This document shows, one piece after another, positions 51,377 to 60,111 of a stretch of DNA of 64,000 nt. Under the pieces are notes generated by a model, which did not search any database, was not told where the DNA came from, and worked only from the letters and a program-made list of their open reading frames with translations. Where the stretch lies: NCBI GenBank assembly GCA_030147525.1, contig JASBVF010000056.1, forward strand, positions 248,001 to 312,000, given 5' to 3'. This DNA comes from Bacteroidota bacterium (lineage in GTDB: Bacteria > Bacteroidota > Bacteroidia > Chitinophagales > Saprospiraceae). The position numbers and the translations under genes were made by a program. Within the stretch, counting starts at the first letter, position 1, and each line of letters begins with the position of its first letter.

Positions 51377-52288
51377 ATGAATCAAAAGCAAGGCCTCACC
51401 ATTCTCGTCGTCATCCTTCTCCTACTCCTCTTGGGAGTCGGGTATTGGGGCATCAAAACCAACAGTGACAAAAAAGCACTGACAGCTCAAAATAGCGAAC
51501 TAAATACGAAAATTGGCGACCTGGCCTCTCTTCGTGACGGGCTCGAAAGAGAAGTCGACAGCCTCCAGCAGGCCTACGCCACATTAGCTCAGGAAAATGA
51601 ATCCCTGCAGGGCTCCATCGAAGACGCAAAAGCGAACATTGCACAAAAAGAAGCTACCATCCGCAAAATCACAAAACAGGGCGCATCAGAAACTAAAAAC
51701 CTGAAGGCACAAATTGAAGAATTGCTCGCTGCCAAAACTCAGCTTGAATCCTCCATTCTTGATTTGAAGGCAGAAAACGATTCCCTTCGTGAGCTGACAG
51801 GCCAACTCACTGCTGACCTCGCCACTGCAAAATCAGAAAATGAAGCTTTGGCCGCTTTAAACAGCACCATTCAGGATGAACTGAAACGCCTGACACTTGC
51901 CAACTTTAAAGCCAGCGCTTTCCGGGTTGAGCTGGAGAAAAAACGGCCAAAAGCCACCGCAAAAGCGGGCAGAGCCAGAAGAATTATGGTAAGTTTTGAC
52001 CTTACGGATGTAAAAAAAGAATTCCGGGGCCTTCGGCCGCTGTACCTCGTCATCACGGATGACAAAGGCACTCCAATAAAGACGGAAAATCCGATCCAGG
52101 CAAAAGTCAATGTCAACAATCAGGCCGCCGACATCATTGCAGTTAAGCGCCAGGACATTGATATCGTTGAAAATCAACGACTTTCATTCACACATGAGCT
52201 TGAAGAAAAACTCAAGTCCGGCTACTACCGTGTCGCCGTTTATACTGACATTGGTTTGTTAGGGGCTTCGAGCTTCCGTCTTCAATAA
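51377..52288 (+). CDS. Single-TM coiled-coil envelope protein
   Basis: A 303-residue protein with an N-terminal TM helix (about 8-25), a long periplasmic coiled coil (about 30-180, repeated NSEL, LKAQIEELLAAK and ENDSLRELTGQL heptads) and a C-terminal beta domain of about 115 residues (ARRIMVSFDLTDVKKEFRG, LYLVITDDKG, YYRVAVYTDIGLLG). The layout suggests a spacer that reaches across the periplasm from the inner membrane. I do not recognise the family. It precedes an OmpA-type lipoprotein gene but has its own terminator. Confidence 0.82.
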   Translation: MNQKQGLTILVVILLLLLLGVGYWGIKTNSDKKALTAQNSELNTKIGDLASLRDGLEREVDSLQQAYATLAQENESLQGSIEDAKANIAQKEATIRKITKQGASETKNLKAQIEELLAAKTQLESSILDLKAENDSLRELTGQLTADLATAKSENEALAALNSTIQDELKRLTLANFKASAFRVELEKKRPKATAKAGRARRIMVSFDLTDVKKEFRGLRPLYLVITDDKGTPIKTENPIQAKVNVNNQAADIIAVKRQDIDIVENQRLSFTHELEEKLKSGYYRVAVYTDIGLLGASSFRLQ

Positions 52289-52358
52289 GTAAAGTTTATT
52301 GAAATTTTGGATCAAATCCCCTTCTTCCAAAATTTGAATAACACGATTTCTACCCTAG

Positions 52359-52396
52359 AGGGCACGATCTTTTACAATTGTGCCCTTTTCTTTTTT
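52359..52396 (+). terminator. Rho-independent terminator of the coiled-coil protein gene
   Basis: AGGGCACGAT (52359-52368) and ATTGTGCCCT (52377-52386) pair over 10 positions with one G-U, followed by TTTC and T6 (52387-52396). Confidence 0.85.
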
Positions 52397-52462
52397 GGTT
52401 AAGTTAAAAGTTTGATTTTTACGCTGATAAAAAGTGATTGATTAAATTAATCTGTCTCCTAC

Positions 52463-53368
52463 ATGAAAAAAGTAGCTAAGTCAATAATTCTTGCATCCTT
52501 GCTTCTGTCGCTTTTCGCCTCTATGACTTCATGTGTCGGAAAAAAGAAATTTCGCCGGGAGGTAAGCTCTCGTGACAGCATGGTCATGCAGTTGAACAGC
52601 CGGATCATTCAGCTGAACCAGGAAATTGCCGGTCTCAAATTGCAGCTCGCTGAAAAAAATGGTGAAAACAAAGCACTGAGAGATCTTCAGGATAAGCAAG
52701 ATAACCACATCGACCGCCTCAAGCGGGAAATAGAAAAGCTGACCTACCAATCCCTCTCCCAACAGCAACTGATGGATATTACCATCAAGCGAAAGCAAGA
52801 GGAAATTGCTGAAAGAGAGCAAGTATTGGAAGGGATGAACTCTACCATGGTAAGCCAGGAAGAATCGCTGCGAAGTATTCTGAAGCAAATGCAATTGGCA
52901 CTCTCCAACTATGATGCCGCTAAGTTTTCAATTGACTTCAGGGATGGAAGCGCTATTTTCGGTATTGCTGAGGATTTACTTTTCAGGCCAAGTAGCACCT
53001 CAAACGTTAAAAGCACCCTGGATGTGCTTGAAAAAGTCGCAGGTATTCTGAATCAACATCCTGAGATCAACATCATGGTGAAGAGCCACACCGACAACCA
53101 GCCTGTCAAGAGTCGAAATTATGTCGACAATTGGGATTTCAGCGCCCAACGTTCAGCTGCAGTGGTCAAAATCTTAACAAAGGAATTCTACCTGAACCCA
53201 AGTCAACTGACTGCCTCCGGCAAAGGCGAGTTCGAACCAACTACCTCGAATGAAACTACTGAAGGCAGAGAACGAAACCGCAGGGTAGAAATCGTGCTCA
53301 CACCAAAAGTTGACAAAGTTTTTCGGATGATTAGGGAGTACTCAAAACCTCAAGCAGACGGACAATAA
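52463..53368 (+). CDS. OmpA-type peptidoglycan-binding lipoprotein
   Basis: A 301-residue lipoprotein: signal peptide ending in SMTSC (Cys24), a coiled coil (about 40-150) and an OmpA/MotB-like domain (about 165-285). The peptidoglycan-binding residues lie in VKSHTDNQPV and ERNRRVEIVL, and the helix WDFSAQRSAAVVKIL is typical. It should link the outer membrane to the cell wall. The insertion VKSRNYVDNWDFS is like that of MotB-type domains. It has a shared terminator with the FAS1 gene downstream. Confidence 0.9.
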   Translation: MKKVAKSIILASLLLSLFASMTSCVGKKKFRREVSSRDSMVMQLNSRIIQLNQEIAGLKLQLAEKNGENKALRDLQDKQDNHIDRLKREIEKLTYQSLSQQQLMDITIKRKQEEIAEREQVLEGMNSTMVSQEESLRSILKQMQLALSNYDAAKFSIDFRDGSAIFGIAEDLLFRPSSTSNVKSTLDVLEKVAGILNQHPEINIMVKSHTDNQPVKSRNYVDNWDFSAQRSAAVVKILTKEFYLNPSQLTASGKGEFEPTTSNETTEGRERNRRVEIVLTPKVDKVFRMIREYSKPQADGQ

Positions 53369-53386
53369 AGTTTTTGTAAAACAGAA

Positions 53387-53417
53387 AAGCCCCCGCAAAT
53401 TCACATCTGCGGGGGCT
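53387..53417. terminator. Bidirectional terminator between convergent genes
   Basis: AAGCCCCCGCA (53387-53397) and TGCGGGGGCTT (53408-53417 plus one base) form a perfect 11-bp GC-rich stem; T-rich tracts follow on the plus strand (CTTTATTTT) and on the minus strand (TTCTGTTTTA). It serves both the OmpA-type and FAS1 genes. Confidence 0.85.
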
Positions 53418-53440
53418 TCTTTATTTTAGCTCAATCAATT

Positions 53441-54376
53441 TTACAGGTCACTTGGAATGAGAACTTTACTCAAAACGTGAATTACACCGTTTGTTGCTTG
53501 AACATCCGTAAGCAAAACAGTTGATTCGTTTCCATTGGCGTCGGTAATCGTCACATTCTCGCCAATATTGATCGTGATTTGCTCACCATTGACAGTTCCT
53601 GCCATCATGCCATCCGTCAGCGCTGTAGAACGCACGTTGCCAGCAACCACATGGTAAGTCAATACTTTCGCCAGCTGGTCAGCATCCAACGTTGCAGTCA
53701 CATCTGAGATTTCCTCAAATGCTGAATTCACCGGTGCAAAAACCGTAAAAGGGCCATCGCCTGACAAAACATTTACCAGATCTCCGGAAGCTGCACCGAG
53801 TGTGCTTACCAGCGAAGTGAAATTGGAATTTGCAGCAGCATGGCCAACAACATCCAACGGAAGGATAACGTTGTCAATCACGTGAATTACACCATTGGTT
53901 GCATCAATGTCTGCAGCCGTTACGTTAACGGAACCATTGATTTTCACCGCAGCAGCTGTTTTTTCAATCAAAATTGAAAGTTGAGTGTTGCCAGGTCCGG
54001 TTTCTGCAGCGGTGGTGGCATAGGTCTGTCCTTCCTGCAAATCAGTGGAAGCTACTTCTGCGCCAAGCACGTGGTAAAGCAGAACCTCAGTGAGTTGTTC
54101 ATCAGTGAGTGCATCGAGGTTTACACCTGAAGCCTGGAAGGCAGCATTAGTAGGTGCGAATACGGTAAAGCTTCCTGCACCATCCAAAACACCAACAAGA
54201 TTAACCCTTTGCAGTGCTGCAACCAGTGTGCTGAACTGAGGATCGTTAGCAGCAGTTTGCGCAATCGATTGTGGTTCGGGTGTCGGATCAACATTATCAT
54301 CGTCATTACAAGCGAGGAAAGACGTGGCCATCAAGCCAAGAAATAAAAAGCCAAACAGAAAATTAATCTTTTTCAT
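53441..54376 (-). CDS. Lipoprotein with two fasciclin (FAS1) domains
   Basis: A 311-residue lipoprotein: signal peptide ending in ATSFLAC (Cys23) with an acidic NDDDN directly after, resembling the Bacteroidota lipoprotein export signal that places lipoproteins on the cell surface. Two FAS1 domains follow (about 38-172 and 178-310), each with the H1 segment (GSFTVFAPTNAAF / GPFTVFAPVNSAF), the YHV box (LYHVLGAE / TYHVVAGN) and the closing NGVIHVIDNVILP / NGVIHVLSKVLIP. FAS1 proteins act in adhesion or matrix binding. Confidence 0.95.
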   Translation of the reverse strand: MKKINFLFGFLFLGLMATSFLACNDDDNVDPTPEPQSIAQTAANDPQFSTLVAALQRVNLVGVLDGAGSFTVFAPTNAAFQASGVNLDALTDEQLTEVLLYHVLGAEVASTDLQEGQTYATTAAETGPGNTQLSILIEKTAAAVKINGSVNVTAADIDATNGVIHVIDNVILPLDVVGHAAANSNFTSLVSTLGAASGDLVNVLSGDGPFTVFAPVNSAFEEISDVTATLDADQLAKVLTYHVVAGNVRSTALTDGMMAGTVNGEQITINIGENVTITDANGNESTVLLTDVQATNGVIHVLSKVLIPSDL

Positions 54377-54581
54377 TGTAACATTTTTTTGGTTAGAAAA
54401 ACGAAGTCTGTGATTGTTAGAATCGATTCCTCTAACATAAAAAGCAGGCTATGGTTTTACTTTGTTTCATCTTTTTTAAATAAAACTTAAACAAAACGAA
54501 TAAACTGCCTGATGATGCCAGTTGTCAAAAGCCACTAAATTTTATGTATCGAAAAGGTTATCCATCCCTTTTCAAAAGACT

Positions 54582-54589
54582 TACTTTTG
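54582..54589 (+). promoter_or_regulatory. -7 promoter element of the UPF0173 gene
   Basis: TACTTTTG matches TAnnTTTG fully; no TTG lies 19 bases upstream. It places the transcript start near 54596, so the ORF start at 54587 cannot be used and translation begins at 54623. Confidence 0.55.
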
Positions 54590-54622
54590 TGTTCCAGTCT
54601 TGAACTAAATTTCACTTCAATT

Positions 54623-55303
54623 ATGAAAGTTACTTATTACGGCCACTCCTCATTTCACCTGGAAATGAATGGCAAAAATCTGGTATTCGACCCCTTCATT
54701 TCACCAAACCCGAAAGCATCGGGTATTGATGTCGACAAAATCAAAGCTGATTACCTCCTTATTTCCCACGGCCATGAAGACCATGTGGCCGATGCGGAAA
54801 AAATTGGTAAAAACAACAGTGCTACTGTCATCTCATCTTTTGAGATCGTCTCCTGGTTTGAAGGCAAAAGCCTGAAAGGACACCCGATGAATCATGGTGG
54901 TAAATGGAAATTCGATTTCGGTACTGTGAAGTACGTATACGCCACACACTCCAGCGTACTTCCGGATGGAACTTACGGTGGCAACCCCGGCGGCTTTGTT
55001 ATCTGGGATGAAAACCTGTGCTTCTATTTTGCCGGCGACACGGCCTTGACGATGGACATGAAGCTCATCCCGGCAACCTGCCCGAAACTTGACTTTGCGA
55101 TACTTCCGATAGGAGATAATTTCACCATGGGCTACGAAGATGCTGCTATTGCTGCCGAATTCATCGAATGTGACACTATCATTGGCTGTCACTTCGACAC
55201 CTTTCCGTACGTAGAAATAGATCACGAGGCTGCGAAAAAGGTTTTTGCAGGCCGTGGGAAAAGGCTAATTTTGCCCGCCGTTGGCGAAACGGTAACAATC
55301 TGA
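54623..55303 (+). CDS. UPF0173 metal-dependent hydrolase (MBL fold)
   Basis: A 226-residue metallo-beta-lactamase-fold hydrolase from the ATG at 54623 (MKVTYYGHSSF). The metal site motif is SHGHEDHVAD (about 54-63), with the further ligands in YAGDT-like FAGDTALT and in IGCHFDTFP. Length and motifs match the UPF0173 (YtkL-like) family, whose substrate is unknown. It lies 95 bases ahead of parA on the same strand. Confidence 0.93.
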   Translation: MKVTYYGHSSFHLEMNGKNLVFDPFISPNPKASGIDVDKIKADYLLISHGHEDHVADAEKIGKNNSATVISSFEIVSWFEGKSLKGHPMNHGGKWKFDFGTVKYVYATHSSVLPDGTYGGNPGGFVIWDENLCFYFAGDTALTMDMKLIPATCPKLDFAILPIGDNFTMGYEDAAIAAEFIECDTIIGCHFDTFPYVEIDHEAAKKVFAGRGKRLILPAVGETVTI

Positions 55304-55398
55304 AAGGATAGCAGTATGGTAGAGTTGATGGATTTTATGGTCTAAAGCCGCTTTCTCCATCATCCCTTCTATGTTCCGGTCCTTCAATCCTTGCTAAA

Positions 55399-56190
55399 AT
55401 GGGTAAAGTAATCGCAATTGCAAATCAGAAAGGTGGCGTTGGTAAAACCACCACCGCCATCAATTTGGCGGCCAGCCTCGCTATTTTGGAGAAAAAAATA
55501 CTCCTCATAGATTCAGACCCCCAGGCTAACTCTTCGTCCGGAGTCGGTGTTTTTCAGGATGCCATCGAATCCAGCCTCTACGACTGTATGGTCAATGAAG
55601 AGGATCCCTACGAGGCGATCTATGAAACTGAAACGCCCAACCTGCATCTGCTTCCATCGCATATCGACCTCGTCGGTGCTGAACTCGAACTTGTGACAAA
55701 ACCAAAACGGGAGTACGTGATGAAAGGCATTGTTGACCAGGTAAAGGACGACTATGATTACATTATAATCGATTGTCTGCCCTCACTCGGCATCATCACG
55801 CTGAATGCTTTGGCAGCAGCTGACTCAGTACTCGTTCCGGTGCAGTGTGAGTATTTTTCGCTGGAAGGTTTGGGCAAACTGCAGAACACGATCAACGTGG
55901 TAAAGCAAAATTTCAATCCAAAACTGGAAATTGAGGGCATTTTGCTGTCGATGTACGACCGCCGCCTTCGACTTGCAAATGTCGTCGTGAACGAAGTGCG
56001 CAGTTTTTACAAGGATAAAGTTTTCAATACGATTATACACCGGAATTCAAAAATCAGCGAAGCGCCAAACATGCACCTGCCAGTTGTAATGTACGACGCA
56101 GGCAGCCGTGGCACCACCAACTTCCTGAACCTTGCAAAAGAATTTTTAAAAAGAAATAAAGACAGCATTAAAAAAACTGTCAGCAACTAG
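55399..56190 (+). CDS. parA: ParA/Soj chromosome-partition ATPase
   Basis: A 263-residue deviant-Walker ATPase that binds DNA nonspecifically and moves ParB-parS complexes during chromosome segregation. The Walker A motif KGGVGKTTT is at residues 11-19 with the signature first Lys, the A' motif DSDPQANSS is at about 39-47, and Walker B is [11 protein letters not shown] at about 120-130. Length equals chromosomal Soj. parB follows after 92 bases that contain a large inverted repeat. Confidence 0.96.
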   Translation: MGKVIAIANQKGGVGKTTTAINLAASLAILEKKILLIDSDPQANSSSGVGVFQDAIESSLYDCMVNEEDPYEAIYETETPNLHLLPSHIDLVGAELELVTKPKREYVMKGIVDQVKDDYDYIIIDCLPSLGIITLNALAAADSVLVPVQCEYFSLEGLGKLQNTINVVKQNFNPKLEIEGILLSMYDRRLRLANVVVNEVRSFYKDKVFNTIIHRNSKISEAPNMHLPVVMYDAGSRGTTNFLNLAKEFLKRNKDSIKKTVSN

Positions 56191-56273
56191 CTTTTGGCTG
56201 TTAGCAATCCTAATTTTTATACATATACTTATCGCTTCAGGTATAAATCTGCAAACAGCTAAATGCCAAAAGC
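56190..56273 (+). repeat. Inverted repeat spanning the parA-parB junction
   Basis: Arms 56190-56205 (GCTTTTGGC-TG-TTAGC) and 56258-56273 (GCTAA-AT-GCCAAAAGC) pair at 14 of 16 positions, with the mismatch a symmetrical 2-base internal loop. The left arm starts at the last base of the parA stop codon and the right arm ends nine bases before the parB ATG. There is no T-tract, so it may affect parB translation or mRNA stability rather than end transcription. Confidence 0.6.
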
Positions 56274-56282
56274 CAAGAAAAA

Positions 56283-57173
56283 ATGGCAAAACAGGTAAAA
56301 AAAAGAGAATTAGGTCTCGGTGTACGGGCGTTGCTCACCAACATCGAATCACAGACCCAGGAAAAAAAAGCTGAGGTACTTCGGGAGTTGACCCACACCG
56401 TGGCGATGATCCCCGTAAGTGAAATTGAGGTAAACCCCTTCCAGCCCCGGACAGAATTTGATTCTGAGGCTTTGAATGAACTGGCCGAATCCCTCAAGGT
56501 TCACGGCCTCATTCAACCGATGACGGTGCGGCGACTGGCCGACAAACAATACCAGCTTATCTCCGGAGAGCGCCGTTTGCGGGCAGCTAAAATTGCCGGT
56601 CTGCAGGAAGTTCCCGCATATATCCGGCTAGCCAATGACCAGGAGATGATCGAAATGGCATTGGTCGAAAACATCCAGCGCTCCGATCTGAACGCCATTG
56701 AAGTTGCCATCACCTATCAGCGCCTCATCGACGAATGTAGCCTGACCCACGAAAACCTCTCCGGCAGGGTCGGCAAAGCCAGAGAAACTGTCACCAACTA
56801 CCTGCGATTGCTGAAGCTCCCTGTCGAGATACAACAGGGCTTGAAACAAGGACTCATCAGTATGGGACATGCCCGCTCACTGATTACACTAGACGACTTC
56901 CTGCTTCAAACCAGTGTCTACAAAGAAATTGTAGCCAAAGGACTATCCGTCAGAGCAACGGAAGCACTGGTGCGCAGCTACAAACATCCTGATCAGAAAA
57001 AGGGTCAGAAGCCAAAAATCGGCGGCGATTATCTTGCTGTTGAAAACAACCTGAAGAGTTTTCTTGGAACAAAAGTACAGCTCAAAGTAAAGCCCAACGG
57101 AAGCGGCCAAATCTCTATTCCTTTCACGTCCACGGAAGATTTGAACCGGCTCCTGGAGTTGATCGAACGATGA
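56283..57173 (+). CDS. parB: ParB/Spo0J chromosome-partition protein
   Basis: A 296-residue DNA-binding CTPase clamp. The N-terminal domain has IPVSEIEVNPFQPR, LIQPMTVR and the CTP-binding GERRLRAAK (about 97-105), followed by ENIQRSDL; the central helix-turn-helix (LSGRVGKARETVTNYLRLLKLP) reads parS; the last 40 residues dimerise (VQLKVKPNGSGQISIPF, LNRLLELIER). No parS-like 16-bp palindrome was found near the operon. DUF5683 follows 87 bases on, an order seen widely in the phylum. Confidence 0.96.
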   Translation: MAKQVKKRELGLGVRALLTNIESQTQEKKAEVLRELTHTVAMIPVSEIEVNPFQPRTEFDSEALNELAESLKVHGLIQPMTVRRLADKQYQLISGERRLRAAKIAGLQEVPAYIRLANDQEMIEMALVENIQRSDLNAIEVAITYQRLIDECSLTHENLSGRVGKARETVTNYLRLLKLPVEIQQGLKQGLISMGHARSLITLDDFLLQTSVYKEIVAKGLSVRATEALVRSYKHPDQKKGQKPKIGGDYLAVENNLKSFLGTKVQLKVKPNGSGQISIPFTSTEDLNRLLELIER

Positions 57174-57260
57174 AGTTTGAATTGTTAACGAAAAACTAAC
57201 CAGCCGCTCACTTTCAAACCTTTTCGTTTAAATTTCAAAATCACCGCTCAACCTGGGTTC

Positions 57261-57938
57261 ATGGGAAAAGAGATAATTGCTGGCGTTTTAGTATTCTTCA
57301 TTTGGCTCGGCGCCGCTGAGTGTCAAAACCAGGATTCTCTTGTACAACCGCAAAAGCCTGTTTTACAGCAGGATACCGTACCTGCAGTACCAATAGCCAC
57401 TTTTTCTGATAGCCTCCCCCCTACCCTTGCCCTTCAGGATTCTGCGCAGGTGAAAAAGCGCCGTTTTCTCTACCGGGTTTTCAAAGAAGATTACCCCAAT
57501 CCGAACAAAGCATTGTACCTTTCGCTTGCATTTCCCGGAGGCGGGCAGATTTACAATAAGCGCTGGTGGAAGCTGCCATTTGTATGGGGCGGTTACATTG
57601 GTTTGATCTATGCCGTCGATTTCAACACCAAAAATTATAAACTTTTGAAAGACGCCTACCTCGCTGAGTTGGATGGTGAAACGCACCCTTTTTCCGGCAC
57701 ACGGTTAAAAGCCGACGACCTCCGGCGCCTGCGTGACCAGTACGATAAAAGCAAACAGCTTTCTTACATTGGATTGGTAGCGCTGCACCTGGTGCAGGGA
57801 GCAGAGGCATTCGTGGATTGCCACCTGAAAACTTTCGACGTGAGCGATGACCTGAGCTTTCGGGTCAAACCTTCCATTCAGGCAACCCCAATGTCAGGCC
57901 CTACGCTTGGGATTGGGTTTGCATTGGTGATGAAATAG
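57261..57938 (+). CDS. DUF5683 domain membrane protein
   Basis: A 225-residue protein with a signal peptide (about 1-20, ending GAAEC) and a DUF5683 domain from about 80. The conserved N-terminus of that domain, PNPNKALYLSLAFPGGGQIYNKRWWKLPFVWGGYIGLIYAVD, contains a TM segment, and a second hydrophobic helix (YIGLVALHLVQGAEAFVDCHL) follows. The family is often found after parB in Bacteroidota but its role is not known. Its 3' end overlaps the convergent TraB-family gene by 38 bases. Confidence 0.9.
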   Translation: MGKEIIAGVLVFFIWLGAAECQNQDSLVQPQKPVLQQDTVPAVPIATFSDSLPPTLALQDSAQVKKRRFLYRVFKEDYPNPNKALYLSLAFPGGGQIYNKRWWKLPFVWGGYIGLIYAVDFNTKNYKLLKDAYLAELDGETHPFSGTRLKADDLRRLRDQYDKSKQLSYIGLVALHLVQGAEAFVDCHLKTFDVSDDLSFRVKPSIQATPMSGPTLGIGFALVMK

Positions 57939-58734
57939 CAGAAACCTGTACAGGCTTCACCTTTAATCCTCTCATTTTCAACAACTTAATTACACCTTTT
58001 TCACCCCCAAGATGAGCTGCCCCAACAGCTACGAACACCGTCTGCTGCCTGGCCAGACCGGCAATCCGCTCCGCCATCAATTCATTTCGTCGGTAAAGCA
58101 ATATCTTGCGGAGCCCTTTCGAATTCTTTTTCACGGTTTTGAAAAGGCGCTGTACTTCATTTTTTTGATACAAATCAGCCATATGCAGCAAGTGTTTGCG
58201 GTAGCGGCCAATGTTCTGACACATTTCCTGGAGCATTTTCACCTGGTCCGTGAGGGTAATTTTTTCGAGCACCTCCAGTTGTTCCCTGAAAGTCTCGACT
58301 CCGTGCATGGATTTGCCCTGCTGTTTGGCAAAATTCCAGAGAAATTCATCAAGCGAAACGGGCATGTCTGTGAGTAAAATCCGTTCAGCGATGAGATTTA
58401 CAATAAAAAACGGTGGAGCTTTTTGGAAAAAGTCAATATCGATACCTGCTGATTTTAGCAGGATGGATCGTACTTTCCGATACTTTTTTGGAGGAATTAA
58501 TTGTTGAAAGGGTCGACCTTCGGGCAGTTGCAGATTAAGTCGGGCTGGGTTTTCAATGGCCGCTTCATCCAGGTTGAATTCAGCGGCGTAGGCCTCGCAG
58601 TCCTTGATTTTTTCACAAACAAAACCGACGCTATCGAACATACGGCTGTCCCGCACATGCATCGTTCCAAAAAGGAAAGAAGTACCGCTGAGGTTTTCCC
58701 CATCGACACTCCAGAGCATTGTTTGTTTTTTCAT
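57901..58734 (-). CDS. TraB/GumN family protein
   Basis: A 277-residue protein of the TraB/Tiki superfamily, which includes proteases and pheromone-shutdown proteins. The two conserved motifs are present: GTMHVRD (about 23-29) and GAAHLGGEKGV (about 240-250), which together bring the His and Glu or Asp residues of the presumed metal site. Unlike exported GumN members it has no signal peptide and should be cytoplasmic. Its tail overlaps the end of the DUF5683 gene by 38 bases on the opposite strand. Confidence 0.9.
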   Translation of the reverse strand: MKKQTMLWSVDGENLSGTSFLFGTMHVRDSRMFDSVGFVCEKIKDCEAYAAEFNLDEAAIENPARLNLQLPEGRPFQQLIPPKKYRKVRSILLKSAGIDIDFFQKAPPFFIVNLIAERILLTDMPVSLDEFLWNFAKQQGKSMHGVETFREQLEVLEKITLTDQVKMLQEMCQNIGRYRKHLLHMADLYQKNEVQRLFKTVKKNSKGLRKILLYRRNELMAERIAGLARQQTVFVAVGAAHLGGEKGVIKLLKMRGLKVKPVQVSAISSPMQTQSQA

Positions 58735-58757
58735 CAGGAGAAGAGGGCAGGAGGAGA

Positions 58758-58861
58758 TGTTCTGTTAAGTTAGGATTGATAAAATATTACCCAGCACAAA
58801 ACCTGCTGAAATACAGCACTTTTTGAACCTTTCTAATTACAATTTTTGACTTAACAGAACA
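58758..58861. repeat. 104-base element bounded by perfect 13-bp inverted repeats
   Basis: TGTTCTGTTAAGT (58758-58770) and ACTTAACAGAACA (58849-58861) are exact complements, 78 bases apart, in the gap between the Lrp/AsnC and TraB genes. The interior is AT-rich without an ORF. No target-site duplication is obvious, so a MITE-like origin is unproven; a pair of regulator sites or a long hairpin at the end of the Lrp mRNA are other readings. Confidence 0.6.
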
Positions 58862-58881
58862 GCTCAACCCTCTGTTTGCCA

Positions 58882-59355
58882 TCATTCGTAATCGTACGGA
58901 AGTACTTTAGAATTCTTGACAGTGGAAAGTGTCATGAGCGTTTTCAGTCGCTCGATTTCCTCAATTTGGGAAAGCGTTTTGAAGAGCAACTGCTCATAAG
59001 TAGGAATATCCTTACAAACAATCTTGATCAGAAAATCCGCTTCACCAGTGATGATGTAACATTCGACGATCTCGTCAATCGCCTTTATTTTTTCCAGAAA
59101 GTTGTTAAGCGCATTCTCTTTTTGCCACGCCAAAGAAACCTGGACAAAAGTCTGGACATTTAACCCGATGCTCTGAGGGTTCACCTGGGCATGATAGCTT
59201 TCAATGTAGCCAGCAGTTTCCAGTTTTTTTACCCGCTCGAGAGTTGGGGCAGGAGAAAGACCAATTTTCTTGGAAAGGTCGAGATTGGTGATTTTGCAAT
59301 TCTCCTGCAGAATTTTCAAAATCTTGAGGTCAGTGCGATCGAGTTTATCTGCCAT
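58882..59355 (-). CDS. Lrp/AsnC family transcriptional regulator
   Basis: A 157-residue regulator with an N-terminal helix-turn-helix (about 6-60, LDRTDLKILKILQENCKITNLDLSKKIGLSPAPTLERVKKLE) and a C-terminal RAM domain (about 70-145) for oligomer formation and amino-acid binding (EIVECYIITGEADFLIKIVCKD). It probably responds to an amino acid. The distant alaD-like gene at 62758-63993 in the window is a possible target, as alanine dehydrogenase is Lrp-regulated in other bacteria; this is inference. Confidence 0.95.
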   Translation of the reverse strand: MADKLDRTDLKILKILQENCKITNLDLSKKIGLSPAPTLERVKKLETAGYIESYHAQVNPQSIGLNVQTFVQVSLAWQKENALNNFLEKIKAIDEIVECYIITGEADFLIKIVCKDIPTYEQLLFKTLSQIEEIERLKTLMTLSTVKNSKVLPYDYE

Positions 59356-59398
59356 ATGATTTATTGTTAAAATTTTTACCTAACGCTGATAGAATGGG

Positions 59399-59429
59399 CG
59401 AAGATAGAAAGTTGGAAAATGAACTACAA
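59399..59429 (-). promoter_or_regulatory. Promoter of the Lrp/AsnC gene
   Basis: On the minus strand TTG (59427-59429), a 20-base spacer and TATCTTCG (59399-59406) match the consensus with one mismatch in the -7 element. The start would be near 59392, about 37 bases before the ATG at 59355. Confidence 0.5.
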
Positions 59430-59547
59430 TAATTTTTACAAAAAACCTACGATAATTTTATTTTATAAATCACTTTTTGGAAAATGAGTAATAAAATTTT
59501 GGGTTGGAAGGATAAATGGGCCGGATTTGCCTTTTGATGCGAAATCC

Positions 59548-59577
59548 TTACCGCATCATTTTCTTTTTTTAAATTTG
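59548..59577 (+). promoter_or_regulatory. Promoter of the thioredoxin gene
   Basis: TAAATTTG (59570-59577) is a full TAnnTTTG match; TTA stands in place of TTG exactly 19 bases upstream (59548-59550). The transcript would start near 59584, about 67 bases before the ATG. Confidence 0.6.
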
Positions 59578-59650
59578 CAACCTTTGGAAGACTCAGGTTG
59601 TTAAATCTGCCGTATTTTCTAATTAATCTAAACTATTAAAACTCGGCAAT

Positions 59651-59971
59651 ATGGCTTTTGAAATCACAGATTCAAATTTCCAGCAAGAAGTGTTGGAGAA
59701 AGAAGGAGTAGCTGTTCTCGATTTTTGGGCAGAATGGTGCGGACCTTGCCGCATGATTGCTCCCATCATCGAAAAGCTTTCAGACGAATACAATGGCAAA
59801 GCTTTGATCGGCAAGGTCAATGTTGATCACAACCCCGACATTGCTATGAAATATGGTATCAGAAGCATCCCTACCATTTTGATTATGAAAAATGGTGAGG
59901 TGGTGAACAAGCATGTTGGTTATACGACCCAGGCCAACCTCGCTCAACTCATTGATTCTCAACTGGCTTAA
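59651..59971 (+). CDS. trxA: Thioredoxin
   Basis: A 106-residue classical thioredoxin. The redox site WCGPC has Cys30 and Cys33, the buried Asp is in VAVLDFWAEW, and the cis-proline is in RSIPTILIMKNG (about 76), followed by the GYT turn. It reduces protein disulfides in the cytoplasm with electrons from thioredoxin reductase, which is not in the window. It forms its own unit with a good promoter and terminator. Confidence 0.97.
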   Translation: MAFEITDSNFQQEVLEKEGVAVLDFWAEWCGPCRMIAPIIEKLSDEYNGKALIGKVNVDHNPDIAMKYGIRSIPTILIMKNGEVVNKHVGYTTQANLAQLIDSQLA

Positions 59972-60059
59972 CCTAAACTTTCAAAAGCTCATTGCCGGAA
60001 AACGAATTTCCGGACGCTGGCAATCAGCTATTGAAAATTTACCAGCTTTTCTCATACCT

Positions 60060-60098
60060 AAGTCCTCAGACCGTAGAAACGGATTGAGGACTTTTTTT
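60060..60098 (+). terminator. Rho-independent terminator of trxA
   Basis: AGTCCTCA (60061-60068) and TGAGGACT (60085-60092) pair, with an inner CCGT-AGAA-ACGG stem, followed by T7 (60092-60098). Confidence 0.9.
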
Positions 60099-60111
60099 AT
60101 CGCAGACAAGG

